A stretch of DNA of 64,000 bases from Stomatohabitans albus (GCF_036336025.1 NZ_JAYKKE010000002.1:546547-610546); one strand, 5' to 3'. Positions 50,667 to 61,487 are shown, counted from the first letter of the stretch. Notes: a model not told the origin generated them from the letters alone. Program-made: numbers and translations.

Positions 50667-51401
50667 TTATGCTTCTTCATCCTCGGGTGCTTGTATTGCC
50701 TCTGCTGCGGCTTTCATTGCGGCGTCAGCTCGACGGACAATATCACGTAACTGAGCATCCCCATCCTCACGCCCATCTGCGTCAATCACATCTACAGTCC
50801 GTCGCGCACTGCGATAATCACCTTTGGGTGGTTCTGGTGGCGCGGTTCCACCAGGCGCAAATGAATCCAGTGAGGGAAGCTCACTCGGGTCATTGATACC
50901 GAGCTGTTCGAGTGCTTTTACTGACGGTCCATAGACAATTGGCCGCCCAGGTAAGTCAGCTCGCCCTTGTTCTTCAATGAGTCCCCGGCTGATGAGCGTG
51001 GTGATCGCCCCATCTGGATTCACCCCACGGATGGCACCAATTTGTCCGCGGGTAATCGGTTGTTTAAACACCACAACCGCTAACGTTTCTAGCGCTGCAC
51101 GACTAAGCTGACTTTTCTTGCCATGAAGCACAAACTGGCTGACTACTTCATGGTGTTCAGGATTTGTCCAAAAACGCCAACCTCCACCCCGTTTACGTAA
51201 GACAAAGCCACGCCTTTGGGCCTCGTATTCTGCTGCCATTGCCATGATGGCTGCCTCGATAACTGATTCTGGCTCACCTACCACCTCAGCCAAAGTGGCA
51301 CTGTCAACCGGCTCATCGACAACCATAAAAATGGCTTCAAGTGATGCGCGAAGTGTGTTATCAATCGGCCCATACGCCGCTGGCATATCCGCAGCCACCA
51401 T
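50667..51401 (-). CDS. scpB: Segregation and condensation protein B
   Basis: 244 aa. Two winged-helix domains: ASLEAIFMVVDEPVDSATLAEVVG and LSRAALETLAVVVFKQPITRGQIGAIRGVNPDGAI (given by ends), then GRADLPGRPIVYGPS. The C-terminal ~80 residues are an acidic/Ala tail. It forms the SMC complex with ScpA, acting on the chromosome. ATG 51401 overlaps the scpA stop by 1 nt (TGATG). Confidence 0.93.
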   Translation of the reverse strand: MVAADMPAAYGPIDNTLRASLEAIFMVVDEPVDSATLAEVVGEPESVIEAAIMAMAAEYEAQRRGFVLRKRGGGWRFWTNPEHHEVVSQFVLHGKKSQLSRAALETLAVVVFKQPITRGQIGAIRGVNPDGAITTLISRGLIEEQGRADLPGRPIVYGPSVKALEQLGINDPSELPSLDSFAPGGTAPPEPPKGDYRSARRTVDVIDADGREDGDAQLRDIVRRADAAMKAAAEAIQAPEDEEA

Positions 51402-52225
51402 CAACTCAACTCCACCAGTGTTGGCAACGGTCGGGCAGGAGCGTTGGGGTCATGGGCAATGAGGACCCCAGTGTCGTCCTCTTCAATCTGGAGCCAATCC
51501 AATTTATAGAGTTCCAGAATGGCGAGGAAATGGGCGACGATCTCATCAGGACCTGTACAGTCATTCATGATTGTCCGTATGGCTGTTGGCCCGTGGCGAA
51601 GCCAATCCAGCACGATACGTGCCGCATCGTGAACACGCATCGCTTTAGCTCGGATATGACTTGTGTCTATGGTCGTTTCACTGGGTGTGCAAACCTTGTA
51701 AGCCAGCCGACCAAGTGCAGCGATATCCATCCCAATCTGTGTTGGGGGCTGAAGGGTGCGGTACGTCGGTTCTAATGGAACTTGGCGCGGTATCTCTTGG
51801 CCAAACAGACCTAATCGCTGGTCAAGAAATACTGCTGCGTCACGAACCATCCGGTATTCCAAGAGACGTGCGTACAACAAGTCACGGGCACGAATGACAA
51901 CGTCATCAATCTCATCTTCATCTTGGTCTGGTAGTAATCGCAGTGCCTTAATCTCAACCAATGTGGCCGCAACGATTAAGAACTCAGTGGTGGTATTGAG
52001 CTCCATTGAGGTCATGACCGTAAGAAACTCATCAACGACCTTCGACAGTGGGATTGCCGTAATGTCTACCTCATGACGGGCAACGAGCTGTAAGAGCAGG
52101 TCAAATGGCCCCTCAAAGCTAGGAACATCAACAAACCACGTACCATCCTGATCCCAACCGGTAATGACCGGCTGTACCGGTGAACCAGGGATTACTGACG
52201 ATTCCGCATCACCAGAGCTAACCAT
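51401..52225 (-). CDS. scpA: Segregation and condensation protein A
   Basis: 274-aa kleisin. FEGPFDLLLQLVARHEVDITAIPLSKVVDEFL is the N-terminal SMC-binding part; AATLVEIKALRLLP and the C-terminal winged helix (VAHFLAILELYKLDWLQIEE) are present. It bridges SMC heads. ATG 52225 is chosen because longer starts would run into deoA; spacing to the nearest SD (GAGGTG) is long. Confidence 0.92.
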   Translation of the reverse strand: MVSSGDAESSVIPGSPVQPVITGWDQDGTWFVDVPSFEGPFDLLLQLVARHEVDITAIPLSKVVDEFLTVMTSMELNTTTEFLIVAATLVEIKALRLLPDQDEDEIDDVVIRARDLLYARLLEYRMVRDAAVFLDQRLGLFGQEIPRQVPLEPTYRTLQPPTQIGMDIAALGRLAYKVCTPSETTIDTSHIRAKAMRVHDAARIVLDWLRHGPTAIRTIMNDCTGPDEIVAHFLAILELYKLDWLQIEEDDTGVLIAHDPNAPARPLPTLVELS

Positions 52226-52232
52226 AAACGGA

Positions 52233-53534
52233 TTAGAGCACCTCAAGTATCGTGTCGGCAACCTGACCTTCACCAAAGACAATGGTCTCAACCACCGCAG
52301 CTTGAGCTACATCAGCGTCTTCATCATTACGGGCGTGAATCACACAAACGGGTTGCCCCTTTTCAATGGACTCGCCTTCTTCAACAAGGAGCTCAAGTCC
52401 AACACTGTGATCAATTGAGTCTCCGGCATGGGTCCGTCCGGCGCCAAGATTGAGCGCAATCTCACCAATACGCATCGCAGGTATTCGTGCAATTTGTGTA
52501 TCACGTGGAGCAACCAGTTCACGTTGAACCGGTGCGGCAGGCAGTACATCAACTGGCTCAATACATACTTGAGGATCTCCCCCTTGGGCTTCAATCATGC
52601 GTTGCAAGCGTTCTAAGGCTTCTCCACTGGTCCAAGCGTTCACAAGCCGTTCACGGGCATCGGCAGTTGAAATACCAGTGGCCTCACTCAGCCCTAATGT
52701 TGCCAATGTCAAACACACATCGGCAAACCGCCCAGCAGGATTGTGTGACAACGTATGAACCACTTCAATAATCTCTAAGGAATTGCCAATCCCACCGCTC
52801 AGTGGGGTGTTCATATCACTGACAATGGCACGTGTATTGCGCCCGGCTCGCTGGCCAATCTCGAGACACGTTTTTGCCAAAGCCACTGCAGATTCACGGT
52901 CTTTCATGAACCCACCATCACCCGTTTTCACATCAAGAATGATCGTGTCAGCCCCACTGGCGAGTTTTTTGCTCATCACACTCGATGCAATAAGGGCGCG
53001 ACTCGCCACGGTGCCAGTGACGTCACGCAAGGCATAGAGCTTTTTATCTGCGGGGACGATATCCGCTGTCTGACCCGCAACCACACAACCTACGTCTTCC
53101 GCAATGGCCATGATGCGTGTGTCTTCCAAATTAATTTGCATCCCAGGAATAGATTCCAACTTATCGAGGGTGCCGCCAGTGTGACCAAGCCCACGGCCAC
53201 TCAGTTTCACCACTTGTACACCGCACGCGGCTAAGAGGGGGGCAACAACCAGTGTGGTCCCGTCTCCTACACCGCCCGTCGAATGTTTATCAACAGTGGG
53301 GCCACTCAAGCCACTCAAGTCAAGGGTCTCGCCACTTTCAAGGAGTACCTCGGTGAGAAAACTTGTCTCTGCTTTACTAAAACCACGCAAGACACCAGCC
53401 ATTAAGAACGCACTGACCTGAGCGTCATCAATAACACCGGTTTCTTCTATCCAGTTTGTGATCATCCACTCGTACTGTTCTTTGGTGAGCGTACCGCCGT
53501 CACGTTTAATGGCAATCAGATCAACTGGGTTCAT
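52233..53534 (-). CDS. deoA: Thymidine/pyrimidine-nucleoside phosphorylase
   Basis: 433-aa enzyme that phosphorolyses thymidine or other pyrimidine nucleosides. SGPTVDKHSTGGVGDGTTLVVAPLLAACG and KLSGRGLGHTGGTLDKLESIPGM are family signatures (here cited in part), and the C-terminal domain has ALNLGAGR-like NLGAGRTHAGDSIDHSVG. It occupies the place of parA (Rv1708) between xerD and scpA. ATG overlaps the xerD stop (ATGA), AAGGA upstream. Confidence 0.93.
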   Translation of the reverse strand: MNPVDLIAIKRDGGTLTKEQYEWMITNWIEETGVIDDAQVSAFLMAGVLRGFSKAETSFLTEVLLESGETLDLSGLSGPTVDKHSTGGVGDGTTLVVAPLLAACGVQVVKLSGRGLGHTGGTLDKLESIPGMQINLEDTRIMAIAEDVGCVVAGQTADIVPADKKLYALRDVTGTVASRALIASSVMSKKLASGADTIILDVKTGDGGFMKDRESAVALAKTCLEIGQRAGRNTRAIVSDMNTPLSGGIGNSLEIIEVVHTLSHNPAGRFADVCLTLATLGLSEATGISTADARERLVNAWTSGEALERLQRMIEAQGGDPQVCIEPVDVLPAAPVQRELVAPRDTQIARIPAMRIGEIALNLGAGRTHAGDSIDHSVGLELLVEEGESIEKGQPVCVIHARNDEDADVAQAAVVETIVFGEGQVADTILEVL

Positions 53535-54511
53535 CGGTAGTCCTTTGAGATAAGGGAATCCATGGCTTGTGCATCGTTGTGCGTGGCACGCGGATGTGCA
53601 GTTTCAAATAGTTCTCGAAGTCTGGCTTCAGATGTATGGGTATAGACCTGGGTTGTGTTGACACTAGCGTGCCCAAGGAGTTCTTGAACAACACGTAAAT
53701 CTGCACCGCCCTCCACTAAATGGGTCGCAAACGAATGGCGCAAGGTGTGCGGATGGACACGGCCATCTAGTCCAGCTTTCTTCGCCCGCGCGGTGATGAT
53801 CTTCCACCCACCTTGACGGCTCAGACGTTGGCCACGAAGATTAGTAAATAATTGAGGGCCATTGGGGTTCACCGTTGGGCGTCCCTCATTTATCCATACG
53901 TGGATAGCGCGTGCGGCCAATCGACCGATAGGCACGATACGGGTTTTGCTACCTTTGCCTCGTGCACGCACGGTTCGTTCAGTTAAGTCCACATCATCAA
54001 TATTCAAATCCAGCAACTCACTGATACGCAGACCTGCTGAATACAGTAACTCCAGCATGGCTTGGTCACGCTGCCCAGCTACCGTGCCATCTTCAACTGA
54101 ACCTAACAGCCGGTCAACTTCACCCTGGGTTAAGGTATCTGGCAGTTTTCGATCCCGTTTCGGGGTAGGCAAGTTAGCTGCAGGGTTAGCTGACGTAATC
54201 CCGTCTGTTTGTAAGAAACTATGCAAACTCCGTACCGCCGCTAGGGTTCGCGCAATACTGGCTTCCGCATACGGTTTTCCCCGCGGTGTATTCGTACTTC
54301 GCAACCAGGCGGCAAACGCTTCTAAATCAGCAGTATTCATCGTGGCCGGATCATCTTGACCACGCAGCGCCATCCACCGCCCATATAACTCAAGATCACG
54401 CCGGTAGGCCGCAAGGGTATGTTCACTTAATCCACGCTCGGCCACAAGGTGGTCAAGCCAGCGGGATCCATGAACGGGCAACATTGGCTTAAGCATATCA
54501 GCGCTTAACAT
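53531..54511 (-). CDS. xerD: Tyrosine recombinase XerD
   Basis: 326-aa site-specific recombinase that resolves chromosome dimers. N-terminal SAM-like core-binding domain (DHLVAERGLSEHTLAAYRRDLE), catalytic domain with Arg in LYSAGLRISELLDL, H-x-x-R in HPHTLRHSFATHLVEGG, His in LLGHAS, and Tyr in TQVYTHTS. The end runs ~35 residues past the catalytic tyrosine, longer than usual. Follows nudix-pyrG block as in mycobacteria. First gene of the xerD-der operon. Confidence 0.93.
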   Translation of the reverse strand: MLSADMLKPMLPVHGSRWLDHLVAERGLSEHTLAAYRRDLELYGRWMALRGQDDPATMNTADLEAFAAWLRSTNTPRGKPYAEASIARTLAAVRSLHSFLQTDGITSANPAANLPTPKRDRKLPDTLTQGEVDRLLGSVEDGTVAGQRDQAMLELLYSAGLRISELLDLNIDDVDLTERTVRARGKGSKTRIVPIGRLAARAIHVWINEGRPTVNPNGPQLFTNLRGQRLSRQGGWKIITARAKKAGLDGRVHPHTLRHSFATHLVEGGADLRVVQELLGHASVNTTQVYTHTSEARLRELFETAHPRATHNDAQAMDSLISKDYR

Positions 54512-54586
54512 AAGTCCAGGCCACTACCCTGCCTACCAGGGCAAGGTAATGACTAATTCCTATAAGGCACTGACCGAGACATCTCA

Positions 54587-54616
54587 TTGCATTCACCTTA
54601 GGTAATGCTTTACGCT
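54587..54616 (+). promoter_or_regulatory. Predicted promoter that would give a leaderless transcript
   Basis: TTGCAT (54587-54592), 18-nt spacer, TACGCT (54611-54616). The expected start, ~7 nt after the -10, coincides with ATG 54623. Confidence 0.45.
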
Positions 54617-54622
54617 CACGGT

Positions 54623-55663
54623 ATGCGGTTATGGAAAAAAATACTCATCGGAATAGGTGCCATCATCTTGGTTGTGGCTGTAACGATCGTTGGGGTTCGC
54701 ACCTATAACTATCAACACTATTTCTCCACCGATACTGGCCCGAATAGTGCTCGTCTCAATATCGATTTCCGTGACGCAGACGCCTACCCTTTAGACCGCA
54801 TTGATGGTGTCACCATCACCCCCGTTACGGGTGAGCACATGGCCGGGTTCCATTTCAAACCTGAGAAGCGCACGCGGAAAGGCATTTTGGTGTCCTATGG
54901 CGGCTCTGAAGGTGGTGTTGGTTGGCCGGGAGCCACGCTCGCTGCGAAAGCTGGCCAAGAGAGTCTTGCGTTGTTCTTTTGGGGTCAACCAAACCAAACC
55001 GCCACCCTTGATGAGGTTCCGCTCGAAGATTTTCAAGAGGTCATTGACTGGATCGATGCGAATGCTGAATCTCCTGAACCGCTGATCGCGGCGGGAGGCT
55101 CAAAAGGTGCTGAATACGTCGCTAACCTTCTTCCCCGTTACGACCGCATTGATCACGCCATACTCATCGCCCCGGCAAGCCACTCTTTTCCGGCATTAAG
55201 CCAACATATTGAGCATTCCTCATGGACGTGGGGGGGCAAACCGGTTCCGAATATCTCTTGGGAGGATGGTGGCAGTGAGGCCATGAACCTCTTTTATAGT
55301 GAGGTCTGGAAGTTTTGGGTAAACCTACCGGTCGCCTTTGAACCGTCCTATAGCCAACTCCTCAACCATGCCCCAGACGAGACTCGCATTCATATTGAGG
55401 ATTCACAAGCCACGATTCATGCCTTTGCCGGTGATGATGACAATGTATGGCCATCAGCTGAAATGGCGAATCGTTTGAAGGCGGCTGATCCTGATCGTGT
55501 GACCGTAACGGTGTATCCAAAGGTTGGCCACATGCCCGGAGCACCCCAATACATTGGTGGGCTAAACCTAGGCGGAACGAATGAAACAAACTTTGCGGCT
55601 GAAGAACCATTCAACGCTGCTTACACGAAACAGCTTGAGGAATGGGCACCTCTGGAAGAATGA
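54623..55663 (+). CDS. Membrane-anchored serine hydrolase, alpha/beta fold (BAAT-like)
   Basis: 346 aa from ATG 54623. N-terminal membrane helix (about residues 8-25). Then an alpha/beta hydrolase: ILVSYGGSEGGVGW oxyanion region, nucleophile G-G-S-K-G in AAGGSKGAEYVANLL, acid in FAGDDDNVWPS, and histidine in YPKVGHMPGA. The order resembles the bile-acid-CoA:amino-acid N-acyltransferase/acyl-CoA thioesterase C-terminal domain. Substrate unknown. An ATG six codons earlier exists but has no good SD. It interrupts the minus-strand block between xerD and nudix. Confidence 0.75.
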   Translation: MRLWKKILIGIGAIILVVAVTIVGVRTYNYQHYFSTDTGPNSARLNIDFRDADAYPLDRIDGVTITPVTGEHMAGFHFKPEKRTRKGILVSYGGSEGGVGWPGATLAAKAGQESLALFFWGQPNQTATLDEVPLEDFQEVIDWIDANAESPEPLIAAGGSKGAEYVANLLPRYDRIDHAILIAPASHSFPALSQHIEHSSWTWGGKPVPNISWEDGGSEAMNLFYSEVWKFWVNLPVAFEPSYSQLLNHAPDETRIHIEDSQATIHAFAGDDDNVWPSAEMANRLKAADPDRVTVTVYPKVGHMPGAPQYIGGLNLGGTNETNFAAEEPFNAAYTKQLEEWAPLEE

Positions 55664-55703
55664 TCGTGATACCTCACGTTCATCACCTGAGGGCGACACC
55701 ATA

Positions 55704-55732
55704 CCGTACTCACTCATCAGGCGTGAGTACGG
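55704..55732. terminator. Convergent terminator
   Basis: Perfect 10-bp stem CCGTACTCAC / GTGAGTACGG with a 9-nt loop, between the hydrolase (+) and nudix (-). No clear U-run. Confidence 0.6.
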
Positions 55733-55740
55733 GGTGCCGT

Positions 55741-56289
55741 TCAATGAAGGTGACGGTCAGCCAATAAGAGCCCCACAACGGTTTTGGCATCCGTGATACG
55801 TCCGTCCGTTACCATAGCGAGGGCGTCATTCAGGGGCACCCATTGCAATGTCATATCGGCTTCTTCAGCTTCAAGCACAAATTGCTCAGGGATCGGGGCT
55901 GGGTGCAGTCCCGTGGCCATATAGATGGTGATCACTTCATTGGACCAACCTGCACTCATATCGAGGGTGGTGAGTTTCGTGTATTGGTCTGCCTTAAGTT
56001 GGGCCTCTTCGGCAAGTTCACGGGCCATCCCCACTAACGGGTCCTCATTGTCGTGATCTAATTTGCCTGCCGGAAGTTCATACAAGTATCCCTGTAACGG
56101 TGCCCGCCATTGGTGTAATAGGGCAACCTCTTGATGTGCATTCAGTGCCACAGCGGCAACGGCACGCGGACGAACCGCGACCGTTCGTGCACCGTGAGTG
56201 CCATCTGGGAATGTAAAGCCATCATGAAAAACGGTCAGTTGTGAGTCTTGAAAAACTTGCTCATGACTCGTCTGTTTAAATGTGCCCAA
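55741..56289 (-). CDS. ADP-ribose pyrophosphatase (Nudix)
   Basis: 182-aa Nudix hydrolase. The Nudix box G-x5-E-x7-REUxEExGU is in GKLDHDNEDPLVGMARELAEEAQL (given in part), and ELPAG and SPGWS-like SAGWSNEVIT follow. Position after pyrG matches Rv1700, an ADP-ribose pyrophosphatase. Start is TTG, 1 nt after the pyrG stop, with AAGGTG ~8 nt upstream. Activity on ADP-ribose is family inference. Confidence 0.88.
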   Translation of the reverse strand: MGTFKQTSHEQVFQDSQLTVFHDGFTFPDGTHGARTVAVRPRAVAAVALNAHQEVALLHQWRAPLQGYLYELPAGKLDHDNEDPLVGMARELAEEAQLKADQYTKLTTLDMSAGWSNEVITIYMATGLHPAPIPEQFVLEAEEADMTLQWVPLNDALAMVTDGRITDAKTVVGLLLADRHLH

Positions 56290-56290
56290 C

Positions 56291-57967
<1,677 letters not shown>

Positions 57968-57998
57968 TTACCTGTTGACACGCAGAGGCTAGCGCAAT

Positions 57999-58847
57999 TC
58001 ATGTCGATGGGCGAAGATCAATTGTCATTCCTGCAAATCCGCCAGGATTTGCTAAATCTGGCCACGCACGCGCATCAGCACGTCCAATAACCGTTTCGCC
58101 AGAACTAATAGTAAACCCAGGCACGAGTGGTGTAACCGCAAGACCGGCGATGACCGCATCCAGGTCCCTTCGACCTTGGACAGATACAACAACGGTATAG
58201 GTCTGGGTTGTTTCATCTTGGGTGATCGCGGTAACGGTCCCACTCACCGGGGCAACTAAGTTGGCACCGGGTTGGATAAGCACGGTTGCAGCGCCGGTAA
58301 CCGGACGGACAGATTGAGGGTCCTCATTAACGACATACGGGGGCACAATGCCGGTTTGGGGAGCTTGCATTGGTTGTGCCGCAACAACACGGTCACCTTG
58401 GGGTGCCAACGCCATTGAGGAGACTTCATGGCTTGCATGCCACAAAATACGCGGGCTAGGCGCAGGCAGTGTTAATTCCACATTGTCCAAAATGGCAAAG
58501 ACTGGTCCCAAATGAGATGTATTACCACCTTCACCTGGCACCAGGTAGCGCACCGTACTGGGCTGTTGGGCTGTTTCAGTTGGGATACGGGCCGGTCGAT
58601 TGGCTATTTCTTGAAGTGTACGCGACCCAATACTCACCCAGACCGTCCATAGCAGCAACAAAAGGACCACAAACCCTGCCATCATGACCCAACCGGGGAG
58701 CAAACTCTGTCTGGCGACGTTCGGGCCACCAAACCCTCCCCCACGGCGAACCTTCGACCGTTTAGTTCCCCCAAGGGGAACATGCGGATCCAGTTGACGT
58801 GCCGCGCGATGCGCGTCGGGACGTGGACGTGTGGGACGAGAGACCAT
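57999..58847 (-). CDS. Membrane-anchored protein with M23-like C-terminal domain, probably non-catalytic
   Basis: 282 aa. Basic N-terminus, one membrane helix (about 53-73, VMMAGFVVLLLLLWTVWVSI), a proline/Ser linker, and a ~90-residue C-terminal domain (LVAPVSGTVTAI ... FTISSGETVIG) whose beta-hairpin opening resembles lysostaphin-type (M23) peptidases. The zinc-binding H-x-D and H-x-H residues of M23 are not seen, so it is probably a binding or regulatory domain. It lies 4 nt after recN. In mycobacteria this place holds Rv1697/Rv1698, which I do not see here. Confidence 0.55.
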   Translation of the reverse strand: MVSRPTRPRPDAHRAARQLDPHVPLGGTKRSKVRRGGGFGGPNVARQSLLPGWVMMAGFVVLLLLLWTVWVSIGSRTLQEIANRPARIPTETAQQPSTVRYLVPGEGGNTSHLGPVFAILDNVELTLPAPSPRILWHASHEVSSMALAPQGDRVVAAQPMQAPQTGIVPPYVVNEDPQSVRPVTGAATVLIQPGANLVAPVSGTVTAITQDETTQTYTVVVSVQGRRDLDAVIAGLAVTPLVPGFTISSGETVIGRADARAWPDLANPGGFAGMTIDLRPST

Positions 58848-58851
58848 AGGT

Positions 58852-60561
58852 TCAGTGTAGAGAGGTAGATCGTGCTGATTCAGTCAAGAGTTGTTTGGCA
58901 TGTGCCTTAGCGACAGGTTCATCAGGTGAACCACTCAACATTCTCGCAATTTCATCTTCACGCCCTTGGGCGTCAAGGGCGTTGACTGTTGTGGTAGTTG
59001 TTGTTTTTCCTTGGATTTTAGTGATGAGGAAATGAGCATCGGCATGGGCTGCTATTTGTGCTAAATGGGTTACACAAAGCACCTGTTTTGTTGTCGCAAG
59101 TCGTTGTAACTTCTCACCAACCATCACGGCGGTTTGCCCACCAATACCCGCATCAACCTCATCAAACACCATAATGGGCACATGGTCAGCATCGGCCAAC
59201 GCCACTTTAAGGGCAAGAGCTATTCGGCTTCGTTCTCCACCTGATGCTGCTTTATCAAGGGTAACTGGTGGTTGTCCGGGGTTGGTTGTGATGAGAAATT
59301 GCACCGTATCCATGCCATAGGGTCCTGGTTTACCCGCTTCAACATGAATGTGAACGGTTGCGGCACCCATCGCAAGGTCTGCTAGCTCATCTTCAACCAC
59401 GGCAGCCAAGGTTGTTGCAGCATGGACCCGTGCGGTGTGGAGACGCTCCCCGATCGTGTTCAGGTCGGTTCGTAGCGTCTTCACGTGTTCATCAAGCTCA
59501 TCAAGTCGTTCCTCACCGCCATCAATTTGCATAAGCCGCTGTCTGGCTGCGTCAGCGTGGGCAAGGACATCAGTACTGGTTGCACCATAGAGCCGAAAGA
59601 GCTGCTTCAACTCAGCCATACGCTGCATGGCCGTATCGAATGCAGATGCATCTGTTTCAATCTGGTTAGCTTGGCTTGCAATCTCTGATACCACATCGTT
59701 TAAGTCAGTACTGATTGCATTCAATCGTGTGGTCCATATGCCAATAGCGGGGTCCATTGCAGCGACCTGTTCAAATTGCGTGATGACTGCCCCTAAGCTG
59801 TCTTGCACCCCTCCTTCACCTTGGAGGGTTTCTACACCGCTGTGGTAGGCATTTGCTAGGGCTTCTCCATGTTGGATACGTAAAACCTGGGCTTTGAGGT
59901 CATCTTCCTCACCCGGGTACGGGTTGACCGCTTCGATAGCATCGACTTCACGATGAAGCTGCGCTGCTTCTCGCGCGTGAGCAGCTGCATTGGTTCTTGC
60001 ATCATGAGCCAGCTTTCTCGCCTGACGCCATTGGGACCATACCCCTTGCCATTCCTCCATAAGCGGAGCAATGGTGGCATGATCAAACCGATCCAATAGG
60101 CTGCGTTGGACATCAGCGTCAGCCATCATCAGGCTTTCATGTTGACCGTGTAATTCAATGACCTTGCTGAGTATCGTCTCTAATTGGGTAACGGGGGCCA
60201 TCCGTCCCTGGATACGTACACGGTTGCGGCCACCCTCAATGCCTGCAATTTCACGAACAATAAGCAAGTCTTCGTCTTCGTCGTGTACCCATTCAGCCGC
60301 TTGTACTGGTGGTGGACTAATGGCACCTTGTACAACGGCACGACTCGCACCCGCTTGCACGCTGTGTTTGTCTGCTCGTTTCCCCGAAAGGAGTTGGAGC
60401 GCAGTCACCACAAGCGTTTTGCCTGCCCCCGTTTCTCCTGTCAATACGTTAAGTCCTGGCTGAAAAGTGAGTTCAGCCAAATCAATGAGCCCCAACCCTT
60501 CAATCACCACATCTCGAAGGACTGGGTGGTGTTGGTTATCAGGCATCATTGGGCTGACCAT
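58852..60561 (-). CDS. recN: DNA repair ATPase RecN
   Basis: 569-aa SMC-like protein for double-strand-break repair. N-terminal Walker A TGETGAGKTLVV, ELHGQHESLMM, long coiled-coil middle (about 160-370), then AASGGERSRIALALKVALADAD signature, Walker B IMVFDEVDAGIGGQTA, and CVTHLAQIAAHAD. The ATG at 60561 has CAGGAG 7 nt upstream and overlaps tlyA by 23 nt. Confidence 0.95.
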   Translation of the reverse strand: MVSPMMPDNQHHPVLRDVVIEGLGLIDLAELTFQPGLNVLTGETGAGKTLVVTALQLLSGKRADKHSVQAGASRAVVQGAISPPPVQAAEWVHDEDEDLLIVREIAGIEGGRNRVRIQGRMAPVTQLETILSKVIELHGQHESLMMADADVQRSLLDRFDHATIAPLMEEWQGVWSQWRQARKLAHDARTNAAAHAREAAQLHREVDAIEAVNPYPGEEDDLKAQVLRIQHGEALANAYHSGVETLQGEGGVQDSLGAVITQFEQVAAMDPAIGIWTTRLNAISTDLNDVVSEIASQANQIETDASAFDTAMQRMAELKQLFRLYGATSTDVLAHADAARQRLMQIDGGEERLDELDEHVKTLRTDLNTIGERLHTARVHAATTLAAVVEDELADLAMGAATVHIHVEAGKPGPYGMDTVQFLITTNPGQPPVTLDKAASGGERSRIALALKVALADADHVPIMVFDEVDAGIGGQTAVMVGEKLQRLATTKQVLCVTHLAQIAAHADAHFLITKIQGKTTTTTTVNALDAQGREDEIARMLSGSPDEPVAKAHAKQLLTESARSTSLH

Positions 60562-61360
60562 TGGCTAACTCCTGTGCCGCTTCAATTGCTTGTTCAATAT
60601 AGCCTAAATGAACATTTGTTCGTGCTCTACCTCGTTGGAGGTGAACAAAGAACTCAATATTTCCACGTGGACCTGGTGTACGACTAGGCACGATACCAAC
60701 CACATCACAGTTGCGCGTATGTGCGGCATCAATAACGCCAGCCAGTGCATCAGCCCAATCATCTGGATTACGGACAACACCACCTTTGCCCACACGCGAC
60801 TTTCCGACCTCAAATTGAGGTTTGACCATGGGCAGCAACATGGCATCAGGGGTACAGGGTGCGAGTAGTCCATCTAACACCTTTGTCAGGCTGATAAATG
60901 AGAGGTCAGCCACAACAAAATCAACGCTATCGGGTAGGTCACCCGGTTGAAGATGGCGGATATTGGTTCGTTCAAATACGCTCACCCGGTCATCTGTTCG
61001 AAGTCGCCAATCAAACTGACCGTAGGCAACATCAACGGCATATACATGTGAAGCACCTTGAGTAAGCAGGACATCAGTGAACCCGCCGTGGGCGCATCCG
61101 GCATCAAGAACGCGTAGTCCTGATGGGTCAATATGGAGGTCAGCTAACGCGCCTTCGAGTTTACGACCGCCTCGAGTGACCCATTGCTGGCCAGGTTCTT
61201 GCACATGAATGGGCTGGCCTTCGTCGACCATTGATGACGGCTTGGGTGCAATGAGACCGAAAACACGCACGTACCCACCATCAATGAGTTCTTGTGCTTT
61301 GGCCCGACTTGTGGCGAGTTTGCGCTGGACAAGCGCAACGTCAAGCCGTTGACGTGCCAC
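60539..61360 (-). CDS. tlyA: rRNA 2'-O-methyltransferase TlyA family
   Basis: 273 aa. N-terminal S4 RNA-binding domain (RLDVALVQRKLATSRAKAQELIDGG) and a SAM methyltransferase domain with LDAGCAHGGFTDVLLTQGA, then DLSFISLTKV and MVKPQFEVG. The mycobacterial enzyme methylates 16S C1409 and 23S C1920. In this block nadK (ppnK), usually between tlyA and recN, is absent and the genes overlap directly. Confidence 0.93.
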   Translation of the reverse strand: MARQRLDVALVQRKLATSRAKAQELIDGGYVRVFGLIAPKPSSMVDEGQPIHVQEPGQQWVTRGGRKLEGALADLHIDPSGLRVLDAGCAHGGFTDVLLTQGASHVYAVDVAYGQFDWRLRTDDRVSVFERTNIRHLQPGDLPDSVDFVVADLSFISLTKVLDGLLAPCTPDAMLLPMVKPQFEVGKSRVGKGGVVRNPDDWADALAGVIDAAHTRNCDVVGIVPSRTPGPRGNIEFFVHLQRGRARTNVHLGYIEQAIEAAQELANGQPNDA

Positions 61361-61487
61361 GATCCGTTCCCTGCGTTTGCGTTATTGCAATAGCATCAAG
61401 TGCCGTCTCTAAATCATCGAGCGCACGACTAATAGCCCCTGGGTGATCAGTCAAGGGCAGCTCAGTGATATCAAATTCAGGATTCAT
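61341..61487 (-). CDS. Small helical protein, 48 aa, before tlyA (Rv1693-like position)
   Basis: The frame from ATG 61487 (overlapping the end of the RG-rich gene by 11 nt) to 61341 (overlapping tlyA by 20 nt). It encodes a short acidic, helical peptide with SRALDDLETALDAIAITQ. Mycobacteria have a small gene (Rv1693) in this place before tlyA; the likeness is by position and helix pattern, not alignment. Overlaps on both sides and a conserved position support it as real. Confidence 0.5.
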   Translation of the reverse strand: MNPEFDITELPLTDHPGAISRALDDLETALDAIAITQTQGTDRGTSTA

